A stretch of 54,221 nucleotides of DNA from Acidobacteriota bacterium (lineage in GTDB: Bacteria; Acidobacteriota; Terriglobia; Bryobacterales; Bryobacteraceae). Below are positions 24,153 to 33,526 of this stretch, piece by piece; position 1 is the stretch's first letter; every line of letters starts with the position of its first letter. The position numbers and the translations under genes were made by a program. The notes beneath the pieces are model-generated. The model had not been told where the DNA came from. It saw only the letters and a program-made list of their open reading frames with translations, and did no database searches. Location of the stretch: positions 1 through 54,221 of the forward strand of contig SYLY01000271.1 of the NCBI GenBank assembly GCA_005808475.1, in the 5' to 3' direction.

Positions 24153-25319
24153 TCAGATAATTCCGCCACCCCAGAGTTCCTCGAAGAAGTCGGCGATGGG
24201 CAGGATCTCGATGCCGTGATCGGTGCGGCGCCGTTCGCGCTCCTGGCACACCACGATCTTTCGCTTCAGCGGAACTTCTTCCGCCAGGGCCAGCAGCCCC
24301 TTGTAGTCGCGCTGGCTGGTCATGATCCGCGCCTTCACTTCGATGCCGACCGACTCGCCCACCACGAAGTCGACCTCCATTTGCGAGAGGCTGCGCCAGT
24401 AGTTAACAGGAGTGTCCGCGCGCCGGCCATATTCGAGATAGGCGAGCAGTTCGATGTAGATCTGGTGTTCGAGCGCCCGGCCGAAGCTCTCTCCGCCGGG
24501 TTCCACGCGGCCGCGCTTCATCAGCATGTTCGCCACGCCCACGTCGAACAGGTAGAGTTTCGCCGTGGCCACCGGCTTGCGCTTCACCGTCTTCTGGAAG
24601 GGTTCCAGTTGCCGCGCCACCAGCGTGTCGTCCAGCACCTGAACGTACTCGCGAACCAGCCGGGGCGGAACCTGGCAGTCGCTGCCGAGTTCGGTGAAGT
24701 TGATCTGCTCGCCATTGGCGAGCGCGGCGACGGGCAGGAAGCGGGAGAAGCTCTCGATGGATCGCACGGCGCCCTCCGCTCGAACTTCCTCCATCAGGTA
24801 CGTTCCGACATAGGAGCCGAGTTCCTCCTCCGGATCCGCCGAGAAGAAGACGTGGGGAAGGCTCCCCCAGGTCAGCCGCCGGATCAGATCGGTGTTCTTC
24901 AACTCCGGCGAAACCAGCGGATGCATGCGCGCCACCCAGGCGCGTCCGCCAAGCAGGTTCGCACCGCCGCTCCGTAGCTTTCGCGCGCTCGACCCGGTGA
25001 ACACGAACCGCAGCTTGCGATCGGAATCGATCATCCCCTGCGCTTCGTCGAGCAGCACGGGTAAGCGTTGGACCTCGTCGATGACGATCAGGTTCTCGCC
25101 CGGCTTCCGGCGCTGCCGGATGAGTTCCGGTTGGGCGGAGAGCTCCCGAAAGGTCTGCGATTCCAATAGGTTGTAGAAGCGAGCCTCTGGAAACGCCTGG
25201 CGGAGGAAGGTCGTCTTGCCCACTTGGCGCGGGCCGAACAGGAAGAAAGACTTCTTCTCGAGGACCTTCGACAGATTCAGACAACGATGAACTTCGAACA
25301 TCCGGCACCAGAATATCAT
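24153..25319 (-). CDS. AAA ATPase with DUF4143 domain
   Basis: A 388-residue protein from ATG 25319 (GGGGA upstream; ATG 25301 also possible). Walker A GPRQVGKTT at 29-37 and Walker B LIVIDE at 77-82 are intact, with sensor-like FTGSSARKL near 110. The C-terminal DUF4143 domain ends in a nuclease-like fold (VDFVVGESVGIEVKA). These two-domain proteins are common and often mobile, and their biological role is poorly known. A short AT-rich region with inverted repeats lies just upstream and could be its operator. Confidence 0.9.
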   Translation of the reverse strand: MIFWCRMFEVHRCLNLSKVLEKKSFFLFGPRQVGKTTFLRQAFPEARFYNLLESQTFRELSAQPELIRQRRKPGENLIVIDEVQRLPVLLDEAQGMIDSDRKLRFVFTGSSARKLRSGGANLLGGRAWVARMHPLVSPELKNTDLIRRLTWGSLPHVFFSADPEEELGSYVGTYLMEEVRAEGAVRSIESFSRFLPVAALANGEQINFTELGSDCQVPPRLVREYVQVLDDTLVARQLEPFQKTVKRKPVATAKLYLFDVGVANMLMKRGRVEPGGESFGRALEHQIYIELLAYLEYGRRADTPVNYWRSLSQMEVDFVVGESVGIEVKARIMTSQRDYKGLLALAEEVPLKRKIVVCQERERRRTDHGIEILPIADFFEELWGGGII

Positions 25320-25338
25320 GAATCCCCGGGTGGTTCTG

Positions 25339-25375
25339 TATAATTTAATGAAATTATTATATCCGTGCGACGGAT
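25339..25375. promoter_or_regulatory. AT-rich divergent promoter region with two inverted repeats
   Basis: ATAATTT (25340-25346) and AAATTAT (25351-25357) form an inverted repeat, adjacent to ATCCGT (25361-25366) and ACGGAT (25370-25375). TATAAT occurs on the plus strand (25339-25344) and on the minus strand (25361-25356). This is the most AT-rich stretch nearby and lies between the divergent ATPase and OMP genes. Confidence 0.45.
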
Positions 25376-25414
25376 TTCATGTTTTTCTACTCCGTGATGC
25401 GCTACCGTGAAGAC

Positions 25415-25875
25415 ATGAGACTCGCAGTCCTTGTCCTCGCCTGCGGAACCTCCTCGCCGATGCCCGCGTCTACGTTGCCGGCACAGTGGGATTCGCCAAC
25501 TTCCTCGACGAGAGCTACCAGGGCCATGTCACGGCCGGTGGATCGGTCCGCGCTTATTTTTCCCGGCGCGGGGCGATCGAGCCCGAGGTCACCTATATGT
25601 ACGGCTCGGCGCGGGACAAGGATGTCCTGCTTCAGATGAACGTCTCGCGCGATCTCGGCAAGGCAACGGGCCGGGCCGTTCCCTTTCTCATCGTAGGCGC
25701 CGGGCGGCTTTGGCACTTCGATCCGTTGTTCACGATCAGCACGTGGACGGGCGGATTCGGAGGAGGAGCGCGCGTGTTCGTGACCGAGCGATTCTTCATC
25801 GCGCCGGAGGCCCGGCTCGGCACGGAACCGATCGTCCGGTTCCAGGTTGGACTCGGATGGGCCAACCGGAGGTAG
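25415..25875 (+). CDS. Small outer-membrane beta-barrel protein, frameshifted in signal peptide
   Basis: From GTG 25486 the open frame gives a 129-residue barrel-like protein (alternating hydrophobic strands, aromatic-rich, ending GLGWANRR) but no signal peptide. A signal peptide is present just upstream in another frame from ATG 25415 (MRLAVLVLACGT). The barrel frame, read back, continues it as LLADARVYVAGTVGF. One missing base near 25449 would join them into a normal protein of about 153 residues. Either the gene is recently broken or there is a sequencing error. The family resembles OmpA/OmpW-type small porins. The stop lies 10 bp before the DUF1549 operon. Confidence 0.65.
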
Positions 25876-25885
25876 AATCCGTTAT

Positions 25886-28315
25886 ATGAAGATCGTTTGG
25901 GCCGCTCTGGTTTCGGCGCCCTTGTTCGCGCAGTTGTCCGTGCTGCCGCCGTCATCCGAATTGCGAACTCCGGAGTCGCGTCAGCAGTTGCTTGCCGAGG
26001 TCTGGTCGAACGGCCGCAACGCCGATCTCACGCGCGACGCGCACTGGACATCGTCCAACCCCTCGGTCGCCAAGGTGGACGCCAGCGGCATGGTCGCGCC
26101 AGCGGGCGACGGCGAGGCTTCGATCACGGCCACCGTGAACGGCCAGACCGCTGTGTCGCGGGTGGTGGTGCGGAATTTCAAGGCGCCGTTCGAATGGTCG
26201 TTCCGCAATCACGTCGTGCCCGTGCTCACCAAGATGGGCTGCAATCAGGGCGCGTGCCATGGCGCGCTGGCCGGCAAGAACGGATTTAAACTGACATTGC
26301 GCGGGTACGATCCCGCCGCCGATCACGATACGCTGACGCGGCAATCCGCCGGCCGCCGGATCTCGCTCGAGGATCCCGCTTCTTCTCTGTTGCTGCGCAA
26401 GGCCGTGTCCGGGATTCCTCATGGTGGAGGCAGGCGATTCGCGGCCGATTCGCTCGAGTATCGCGTCATGGGCGAGTGGATCGCCGCCGGGGCCGCTTCC
26501 CCAGTGCCAAACGAACCCGAGGTCGCGGCGCTCGAGGTGTTTCCCGCGCGGTCGATCCTGAAGCCGAACGCGTCCCAGCAACTGGTGGTTCGCGCGCGGT
26601 ATTCGGACGGACGCGTCGAAGACGCGACCCGCTGGGTCAAGTTCTCGAGTTCCAACGAAGGCGTCGCGACGGTGGACGATTCGGGCCACGTCAAGACCAC
26701 GGGCCAAGGCGAGACCGCCATCACGCTCTACTACCAGAGCAAGGTTCTCTACGCGCGTGTCACCGTGCCCTTCGAACCTGCCGTGACTCCAGAGTCGTAC
26801 TCGCACTTCCGCCCGTCGAACTTCGTGGACGAGCATCTTCTGGCCAAGTGGAAGTCGCTGAATCTGGCGCCATCCAAACGCGCCTCCGACGAGACTTTCC
26901 TGCGCCGCGCCTATCTGGATGCCGCCGGGATCCTGCCCACGACGGAAGAAGTGGAGGAGTTCCTGGCCGATACCGCTCCGGACAAGCGCGCCAAGCTGAT
27001 CGACAGGCTGCTGGAACGGGACGAGTTCGCAGACTACTGGGCCTACAAGTGGTCCGACCTGCTGCTGCTTTCCTCCCGCAAGCTGCGCACCAACGCAATG
27101 TGGGCGTTCTACAACTGGATTCGCGACGGCGTCAAGACGAACAAGCCGTGGGATCGTTTCGCGCGGGAGATCTTCACCTCATCTGGATCGTCGCGGGAGA
27201 ACGGCGCCCTCAACTACTTCGTCCTCCACAAGGACCCGATCGACCTCGCCGAAAACGTAACGCAGGCGTTTCTCGGCCAGCGGCTCACCTGCGCGCGATG
27301 CCACAATCATCCGCTCGAGAAATGGACGCAGAAACAGTATTATCAGTTCGCGAACCTGTTCTCGCGGGTGGGGATCAAGAACGGCGACCGCGTGGGCGAA
27401 ACCGTCATCTTCGCGCGCTCGGCCGGCGACATCAATCATCCGCGGCTGCTGCGCCCGCTCGATCCCACTCCTCTCGACGGCAAGTCCATGGCGCTCGATT
27501 CGACGAAGGACCGGCGTGAGCATTTCGCCGAGTGGCTCACCAGCCCGTCCAACGACTTCTTCGCGCGCAACCTGATCAACCGGGTTTGGGGCAGCTTTTT
27601 CGGCCGCGGGATCGCGCACCCGGTGGACGATCTGCGCGCCACCAATCCGGCGTCGAACGAGGAACTGTTCGCTGCGCTGGTCAAGGATTTCGTCTCCCAC
27701 AAGTTCGACGTGAAGCACCTGATCCGCGTCATCATGAACTCGTCCGCGTATCAGTTGTCCTCGGAAGCGAACGCCACCAACCAAAGCGACAACATCTTCT
27801 ATTCGCGATACATCGTCAAGCGGCTGCCGGGCGAGACGATCCTGGACGCGATGTCGCAGGTGACCGGTGTCGCGTCGAGCTTCGCCGGTTATCCGGCCGG
27901 AACCCGCGCGACACAGTTGCCGGACGTCCGCGTGCAGTCGCAGTTCCTGTCGGCGTTCGGCCGGCCGGAACGGATCGTGTGCGACGCGGCGGAAAGATCG
28001 CAGGACCCGTCCATCGCGCAGGCGCTGCACGTGATCAACGGCGACACGCTGAACAAGAAATTGAGCGCGGAGGGTGGCTACATCAACCTGTTCCAGAAGA
28101 TCGGGCTTTCCGACGCGCGCGTGGTGGAGCAGATCTACCTGTCGGCGTTCAGCCGCTATCCGACGGCGGCCGAGAAGAAGACCGTGCTCGCGTCGCTGAC
28201 GCAGGCGCGGAAGGCGGGCGCCACTCCCGAGGCCGCTCGCGACACGCGGCGGCAGGCCATGGAGGACATGGCGTGGTCGCTGCTGACCAGCAAGGAATTC
28301 CTTTTCAATCACTAA
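25886..28315 (+). CDS. DUF1549/DUF1553 protein with Ig-like domains (PSD1 family)
   Basis: An 809-residue exported protein from ATG 25886 (GGAGGT about 12 nt upstream). Signal peptide MKIVWAALVSAPLFAQ. Big_2-type Ig-like domains lie at about 20-105 and 215-300 (ARYSDGRVEDATRWVKFSS). Between them is the cytochrome-like segment with CNQGACH. DUF1549 begins near 325 (FVDEHLLAKWKSL…FLRRAYLD) and contains a CARCH haem-type motif; DUF1553 follows (WLTSPSNDFFARNLINRVW). This architecture is typical of Planctomycetes and Acidobacteria and its reaction is unknown. It starts an operon: its stop overlaps the next ATG (TAATG). Confidence 0.9.
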   Translation: MKIVWAALVSAPLFAQLSVLPPSSELRTPESRQQLLAEVWSNGRNADLTRDAHWTSSNPSVAKVDASGMVAPAGDGEASITATVNGQTAVSRVVVRNFKAPFEWSFRNHVVPVLTKMGCNQGACHGALAGKNGFKLTLRGYDPAADHDTLTRQSAGRRISLEDPASSLLLRKAVSGIPHGGGRRFAADSLEYRVMGEWIAAGAASPVPNEPEVAALEVFPARSILKPNASQQLVVRARYSDGRVEDATRWVKFSSSNEGVATVDDSGHVKTTGQGETAITLYYQSKVLYARVTVPFEPAVTPESYSHFRPSNFVDEHLLAKWKSLNLAPSKRASDETFLRRAYLDAAGILPTTEEVEEFLADTAPDKRAKLIDRLLERDEFADYWAYKWSDLLLLSSRKLRTNAMWAFYNWIRDGVKTNKPWDRFAREIFTSSGSSRENGALNYFVLHKDPIDLAENVTQAFLGQRLTCARCHNHPLEKWTQKQYYQFANLFSRVGIKNGDRVGETVIFARSAGDINHPRLLRPLDPTPLDGKSMALDSTKDRREHFAEWLTSPSNDFFARNLINRVWGSFFGRGIAHPVDDLRATNPASNEELFAALVKDFVSHKFDVKHLIRVIMNSSAYQLSSEANATNQSDNIFYSRYIVKRLPGETILDAMSQVTGVASSFAGYPAGTRATQLPDVRVQSQFLSAFGRPERIVCDAAERSQDPSIAQALHVINGDTLNKKLSAEGGYINLFQKIGLSDARVVEQIYLSAFSRYPTAAEKKTVLASLTQARKAGATPEAARDTRRQAMEDMAWSLLTSKEFLFNH

Positions 28316-29613
28316 TGCGCCGCGACCCGATCCTACTCATGGCCGCCGTGTCCGCGTTCGCGCAGACCTATGCGGACGACATTCATCCGCTTTTCGCCAA
28401 GCGGTGCGCGGGCTGCCACGCGCAGGGCGCCAAGCTGGGCGAGTTCCAGGTGAACACGTACGAGCAGTTGATCAAGGGCGGCAACCGCGGCCGCACCGTC
28501 GTGCCCGGCGACGCCGGGTCCAGTCTGCTGTATCTGATGTTGAGCGGCAAGGAAACCCCCACCATGCCGATGGATGGGACGTTCCTGAGCGCGGGCGAAA
28601 TCGAGACGGTGAAGAAGTGGATCGACGCCGGCGCCAAGGGACCGTCCGGAGCCGATGCCGCGCGGATCTCCGCCGGCCCGAAGCCAGGCGCCGCTCCCGT
28701 GTTGAAGCCTCGCCCCGGCAAGGCTCGCGTGCTGGGAGCCGCGCTTCATGGCAATCTGGCCGCGCTGGCCGGGCATCGTGAAGTGAGGCTGGCGGCGATG
28801 CCGGGAGCCAAGACTGTCGCGACGCTCGGCGGCCACGCCGGCCCGGTGCGCAACGTCGAGTTCTCCGCGGATGGAAAGCTGCTGGCCGCGGCCGGCGGCT
28901 TGTGCGCCGAAAAGGGCGAAGTGAAGATCTGGGACGTGGAGAAGCGCACCGCCACCGTCACCATCGCCGGCCACTCGGACTGCATCTACGGCATCGCGTT
29001 TTCACCGGACGGGAAGACGCTCGCCACGTCGAGCTACGACAAGCTGATCAAGCTTTGGGACGTCGAGACGGGCAGGGAGATCCGAACGTTGAAGGATCAC
29101 ATCGACGCCGTCTACGCGGTCCGGTTCACGCCCGATGGCAAGCGCCTGATCTCCGGTGGCGCCGATCGCACGGTGAAAGTATGGGACCCGGCCACCGGCG
29201 TCCGCCTGTTCACGCTGAGCGAATCCACCGATGGCATCAACACCGTCGCCGTCGCGCCGGACGGCAAGCGGATCGCGGCGGGAGGCATCGACAAATCGGT
29301 GCGCGTCTGGTCGCTGTCCGGCACGAGCGGAGAACTGCTCCAATCGTCGATGGCGCACGAGGACGCGATCCTGAAGATCGCGTGGTCGCCCGATGGCAAG
29401 TCGCTGGTAACTTCGTCCGCCGACAAATCGCTGAAGGTGCTCCGCGCGTCCGACCTGGCGGAGATCCGCGTCCTGCCCGGGCAATCCGACTGGGCGTACG
29501 GACTACAATTTTCGGCCGATGGCCGCAATCTGTTGGTGGGCCGCATGGACGGGTCCACCGATTGGCTCGACGCCGCGATGTTCGCGGCCGGTTCCCGCAC
29601 GGCAATGAGGTAA
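28315..29613 (+). CDS. c-type cytochrome domain protein with WD40 propeller
   Basis: A 432-residue exported protein. Start ATG 28315 overlaps the previous stop (TAATG). Signal peptide MRRDPILLMAAVSAFAQ. Residues about 20-110 form the planctomycete-type cytochrome c domain with one CxxCH (CAGCH). About seven WD40 blades follow from about 145 to the end (GHSDCIYGIAFSPDGKTLAT, LIKLWDVETGRE). One haem plus a propeller suggests a periplasmic electron-transfer or scaffolding protein working with the neighbouring DUF1549 and PPC proteins. Confidence 0.9.
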   Translation: MRRDPILLMAAVSAFAQTYADDIHPLFAKRCAGCHAQGAKLGEFQVNTYEQLIKGGNRGRTVVPGDAGSSLLYLMLSGKETPTMPMDGTFLSAGEIETVKKWIDAGAKGPSGADAARISAGPKPGAAPVLKPRPGKARVLGAALHGNLAALAGHREVRLAAMPGAKTVATLGGHAGPVRNVEFSADGKLLAAAGGLCAEKGEVKIWDVEKRTATVTIAGHSDCIYGIAFSPDGKTLATSSYDKLIKLWDVETGREIRTLKDHIDAVYAVRFTPDGKRLISGGADRTVKVWDPATGVRLFTLSESTDGINTVAVAPDGKRIAAGGIDKSVRVWSLSGTSGELLQSSMAHEDAILKIAWSPDGKSLVTSSADKSLKVLRASDLAEIRVLPGQSDWAYGLQFSADGRNLLVGRMDGSTDWLDAAMFAAGSRTAMR

Positions 29614-29618
29614 TTTCG

Positions 29619-31979
29619 ATGCGCACTCCGATTCTTCTTTCGCTGGCCGCCGCCGCGGCGCTCGGCCAGAGTCCGCGGATGACACCACCCACGCTCGCGG
29701 CCGTGGCGCCGTTGGGCGTCCAACGGGGCGCGACCGTCGAGATGACGTTCGAAGGGCTCAACCTCGCCGGGGCTTCGGGCATCTACTTCTCCGAACCCGG
29801 CGTCAAAGGGCGCATCGTGCGCGTGAAGGAGCTGCCGGATCTTTCCGATGTCCGGCTTGGATCCAACGGCACGCGCTCCACCGTGGATCTCGGTCCGCTG
29901 CCTTCGCGCAATCAGGTCACCGTGGAATTGGAAGTCTCGCCGGAAGCCAACGCCGGCGCGGTGAAGTTCCGCTTGCTGACGCCGCTCGGCACGTCGCCCG
30001 AAGGGACGTTCCTGGTGGAACCCTACTTCGGAGAAAGCCCGGACAAGGAGCCCAATGACACGCCGGACGGCGCCTTCGAGTGCTACTTGCCGACGGTTCT
30101 GGCGGGGGCGATCTCCAAGCCGGGCGACGTCGATCACTTCAAGATCAAGGTGAAGGCCGGCGAGGAACTGGTGTTCGAGAATCAGGCGGTGAAGATCGGG
30201 TCCACGTTGCAGCCGGTGATCCGCATCGTCGCCGAGGATCAATCGGTGATTCGCGAAACGGGCTACGACCGCGAAGAGTCGGCGGCGCGGTTCACGCACC
30301 GGTTCGACAAGGCGGGAACCTACTACGTGCGGATCTCCGATTTCGAGTCGAGCGGACGCGCGTCGAACTTTTACCGGATTCTGGTGGGCAAGTTGCCCGT
30401 GGCTGTGTCGGCGTATCCGCTGGGATTGCGGCGGAGCGGTTCGGCGGAGGTCGCCATTGCCGGCTCGAATCTGGGCGCGGCGAAGTTCCAGGTGGACGGC
30501 AAGTCCGCGCCGGCTCTCGACGACTTCCTGTCGTTCCGGCCGGAGACGCCCGATGGTCCCGCGTTCAACGAAGTGAAGCTGGCGTTGGGGACCGATCCGG
30601 AGGTGGAATCGGCCGGGGCGGTCACGCTGGCGTCGGCGCAGGCTGTGACACTGCCGGTCACCCTGAACGGCCGCGCCGCCAAGGGCAAGGATCACTACTA
30701 CAAGTTCACCGCGCGGAAAGGACAGGCGGTGGCGATCGAGACGGTGGCGCGCCGCGCCGGATCGGAGCTGGACTCGACGCTCGACGTGCTGGACGCGAAG
30801 GGGCAGCCCGTGGAGCGCGCCGTGGCTCGCGCCACCTGGGAGACGTCGCTCGTGCTGCGCGATCACGATTCCGCGTCGCGCGGCCTGCGCGTTCAGGCGT
30901 GGAACGTTCTCGGCGCGGGCGACTATGTGATGGCCGGCAACGAGATTCTCCGCGTGGACGAAGTGCCCGACGGACCGGACGAAGACCTCGCCGTGGAATC
31001 GTTCGGCGGCCAGCGCAAAGGACAGTTCGGCACCACGCCGGAAGCGCATGGCGTCGACCGGCCTTTGTACAAGGTGCAAATGCATCCCGCGGGCGCGAAA
31101 TTCTCGCCGAACGGACTGCCGCTGGCGCGTTTCTACTATCGCAATGACGACGGCGGCCCCGGCTACGGCAAGGATTCGTACGTCGACTTCGTGGCTCCCG
31201 CCGATGGCGACTACTACGTGCGCCTGCGCGACGTGCGCGGCATGGGCGGCCCCGATTTCGCCTACCGGCTCCACATCCGCGAGCCGCGGCCGGACTTCCG
31301 GATCAGCGTGAATCCGCGCAACCCGAACGTTCCGCGCGGCGGTTCCATTCCGGTCACCGTCACGGCGGTGCGGCTCGAAGGTTACAACGGTCCGATCGAA
31401 GTCGCGATGACGGGTCTGCCGGCCGGACTCACGGCCACCAAGGGCGTCATCGGCGCGGGGCTCGACGCGGCGACGATCGTCGTGTCGGCAGCCGTGGACG
31501 CGCGGCTCGATCGTGCGGCGCCGTTCGAAGCGACCGGCCGGGCGACGGTAGCGAACCGGGCCCTGATCCGCGCCGCCAACGCCGATGACCGCACCAAGCT
31601 GATCGCGCTGGGGCCGAAGCCCGACATCGCTCTGACCGCGGTGACGAAGGTGGTGGAACTCGCGCCGGGCGAGACGAAAGAGGTGATGGTGAAGGTCGCG
31701 CGAGGCAACGGATTCGCCGGGCGCGTTCCCGTGGAGGTTCGCGATCTGCCCGCGCGGGTGCGCGTCACCGATTCGGGCCTCAACGGCGTGCTCATCACCG
31801 AGGACGAATCCGAGCGGAGCTTCAAGCTGTGGGCGCTGCCGAACGCCGAGCCGGGCGAGGGTTATGTGTATTTGTCGGGCCGCGTGGAGACGCGGTCGAC
31901 ACAGCAGAACTCCTATGCGGCCCCCGAGCCCGTGCTGGTGCGCGTGAAAGCCAAGGCGGTTTCGACGGCCAGCCGCTGA
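29619..31979 (+). CDS. Exported protein with PPC (pre-peptidase C-terminal) domains
   Basis: A 786-residue exported protein (signal MRTPILLSLAAAAALGQ). An IPT/TIG-like segment at about 22-75 is followed by a PPC domain (KEPNDTP…DVDHFKIKVKAGEELVFE) near 145-255. Further beta-rich repeats follow, including a second PPC-like unit near 350-440 and a C-terminal Ig-like part. No peptidase domain is present. In PSD1 operons such proteins accompany DUF1549/DUF1553 proteins; the function is unknown. It starts 5 bp after the WD40 gene, and its TGA overlaps the next ATG. Confidence 0.85.
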   Translation: MRTPILLSLAAAAALGQSPRMTPPTLAAVAPLGVQRGATVEMTFEGLNLAGASGIYFSEPGVKGRIVRVKELPDLSDVRLGSNGTRSTVDLGPLPSRNQVTVELEVSPEANAGAVKFRLLTPLGTSPEGTFLVEPYFGESPDKEPNDTPDGAFECYLPTVLAGAISKPGDVDHFKIKVKAGEELVFENQAVKIGSTLQPVIRIVAEDQSVIRETGYDREESAARFTHRFDKAGTYYVRISDFESSGRASNFYRILVGKLPVAVSAYPLGLRRSGSAEVAIAGSNLGAAKFQVDGKSAPALDDFLSFRPETPDGPAFNEVKLALGTDPEVESAGAVTLASAQAVTLPVTLNGRAAKGKDHYYKFTARKGQAVAIETVARRAGSELDSTLDVLDAKGQPVERAVARATWETSLVLRDHDSASRGLRVQAWNVLGAGDYVMAGNEILRVDEVPDGPDEDLAVESFGGQRKGQFGTTPEAHGVDRPLYKVQMHPAGAKFSPNGLPLARFYYRNDDGGPGYGKDSYVDFVAPADGDYYVRLRDVRGMGGPDFAYRLHIREPRPDFRISVNPRNPNVPRGGSIPVTVTAVRLEGYNGPIEVAMTGLPAGLTATKGVIGAGLDAATIVVSAAVDARLDRAAPFEATGRATVANRALIRAANADDRTKLIALGPKPDIALTAVTKVVELAPGETKEVMVKVARGNGFAGRVPVEVRDLPARVRVTDSGLNGVLITEDESERSFKLWALPNAEPGEGYVYLSGRVETRSTQQNSYAAPEPVLVRVKAKAVSTASR

Positions 31980-32527
31980 TGCCGCGGTACGTCGCGTTCC
32001 TGCGCGCGGTGAACGTCGGAGGCCGGGTGGTCAAGATGGACTGGCTCCGTTCGGTATTCGAGGATCTGGGATTCTCGAACGTGGAGACGTTCATCGCGAG
32101 CGGCAACGTCGTGTTCGAGACGAGGTCCGGCGCCGCGGCGGCGCTCGAGGAAAAGATCGAGAAACGGCTGGGGGTTGAACTCGGCTACCAAGTCCCGGTG
32201 TTTCTGCGAACAACGGCGGAGGTGGCGGAGATCGCCGCGCGGCGTCCGTTCGACGAGGAGGCGATGCGCGAGGCGAAGGCGTTCGTGGTGGGGTTGTTGA
32301 AGGATGCGCCCGATGCCGGTGCGCTGGAGGCGGCGATGGCCTTGCGGTCGGAGGCCGACGACTTCCGGGTGGTGGGCCGCGAGATCTACTGGTCCTGCCG
32401 GGTGAACCAAAGCGAGTCGAAGTTCACCAACGCGGTGTTCGAGCGGAAGACGAAGCTGGCGGCGACGTTCCGGGGGATCTCGACGATGGAGAAGTTGGCG
32501 GGGAAGTATTCGGCCGCCGCGAATTAA
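31979..32527 (+). CDS. DUF1697 family protein
   Basis: A 182-residue cytosolic protein. The ATG at 31979 overlaps the previous stop (TGATG). MPRYVAFLRAVNVGGR at the start, FIASGNVVFET and the conserved TNAVFERKTKLAATFR near the end are typical of DUF1697, for which no activity is known. Its translational coupling to an exported-protein operon is curious, since it has no signal peptide itself. Confidence 0.9.
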   Translation: MPRYVAFLRAVNVGGRVVKMDWLRSVFEDLGFSNVETFIASGNVVFETRSGAAAALEEKIEKRLGVELGYQVPVFLRTTAEVAEIAARRPFDEEAMREAKAFVVGLLKDAPDAGALEAAMALRSEADDFRVVGREIYWSCRVNQSESKFTNAVFERKTKLAATFRGISTMEKLAGKYSAAAN

Positions 32528-32567
32528 CTGCGCCAGAGCCGGGTTGCTCAGTTCCATTCCGTTGGGC

Positions 32568-32978
32568 CTAGCCCGCGCGCCGCAGCTTCCAATGATGGAG
32601 CCAGAGCACCGCCGCCGCGCCCCATAGCGGAATGGCCGACCATGGCGCGTCCCGCAGCAAAACGTGCTTCAAGTGGCTGCCTTCGAAAGAGAAGCTGAAG
32701 GGCGCCAGGGTAAAGAACAGGGCGAAAAACTGGGTCCATTTTTGACGTTGGAGTCTCGCCTTGGTCTTCTCCAGCGCCGCCAGCGCGTCGTCGACTTCCC
32801 GGCGGACGGTGAAGCGGCTGCCCCGGACGCCGGCCGCGGCCGCGGCCTGGTTACGCAGTTCGGGATCGGTTTCCAAATATCGATCCACCAGGAGCCGCGT
32901 ATCCGCGCTCACCTCTCCGTCCAGGTACAGGGGCAGTAGGTCCTTGATGACTTCTCTCGTCACGTTTCCAGCGATCAT
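32568..32978 (-). CDS. Anti-sigma factor-like membrane protein
   Basis: A 136-residue protein from ATG 32978 (AAGGAGA upstream) that overlaps the sigma gene stop by 4 nt (ATGA). The N-terminus (DLLPLYLDGEVSADTRLLVDRYL) matches the zf-HC2/anti-sigma helix pattern, but the zinc-binding Cys/His are absent. Two hydrophobic segments lie near 82-95 and 115-128. It should hold the neighbouring ECF sigma at the membrane until a signal arrives. Confidence 0.75.
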   Translation of the reverse strand: MIAGNVTREVIKDLLPLYLDGEVSADTRLLVDRYLETDPELRNQAAAAAGVRGSRFTVRREVDDALAALEKTKARLQRQKWTQFFALFFTLAPFSFSFEGSHLKHVLLRDAPWSAIPLWGAAAVLWLHHWKLRRAG

Positions 32979-33484
32979 TGGGGTCTCCTTGTCTTCCTTT
33001 CTTCGCTCAGTTCGATCAGGCGCAGGCGGGTGCGGAAAATCCGCGACTTCACCGCGCCGACGCCGATGCCGAGCGCGCCCGCCACCTCTTCGTGGCTCAT
33101 CTCCTCGAGAACGGACATCGCGAAAGCGGCGCGGTCGCCCTCCACGATTTGTTCCATGTCCTCGAGGGTTTGAGCGAGTTCCTCCCGCTGTTCGTAGCAA
33201 ACCGCCGGGCTGGCGGGCTCGGCCCATCCAGCCGCGGGATGCCCGTCCGGCCGTTTTCGACGCAGGCTGTCCAGGTAGAGATTGCGTGCGATGACGAATA
33301 GGTACGCCTTCGCCGTCGAGACCCGCAGCGGGGTTGTCGAGGTCCAAACGCGGACGAACGTCTCCGATGTCAGGTCCTGGGATAGGGCCCACTTCCCCGA
33401 CAGGTACAACAGGAACCGGAACACGTCGTCCGCGAAGGAACGATAGAGATCGTCGAATGCCCGGCCGATTTGCGTTGTCTCCAT
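32975..33484 (-). CDS. ECF-type RNA polymerase sigma factor
   Basis: A 169-residue ECF sigma factor from ATG 33484 with GGAAGG as RBS. Region 2 lies at about 12-70 (DLYRSFADDVFRFLLYL; DLTSETFVRVW) and region 4 at about 110-160 (MSHEEVAGALGIGVGAVKSRIF). It overlaps its anti-sigma gene by 4 nt. A CGTAAC box 37 bp upstream suggests autoregulation. Confidence 0.92.
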   Translation of the reverse strand: METTQIGRAFDDLYRSFADDVFRFLLYLSGKWALSQDLTSETFVRVWTSTTPLRVSTAKAYLFVIARNLYLDSLRRKRPDGHPAAGWAEPASPAVCYEQREELAQTLEDMEQIVEGDRAAFAMSVLEEMSHEEVAGALGIGVGAVKSRIFRTRLRLIELSEERKTRRPQ

Positions 33485-33500
33485 CGCCTTCCGAGGATGG

Positions 33501-33526
33501 TACGCGATCGCGGGGGCAAGGTTACG
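33501..33526 (-). promoter_or_regulatory. Candidate ECF promoter of the left sigma operon
   Basis: On the minus strand CGTAAC (33526-33521) is followed after 16 nt by CGTA (33504-33501), the AAC/CGT pattern of many ECF promoters. It lies 17 bp before the sigma gene start. Confidence 0.45.

Noticed and set aside
29112..31274. Minus-strand open frame of 720 codons opposite the PPC gene
   Set aside because: Shadow of the conserved PPC gene; His/Arg-rich, with no recognisable motif.
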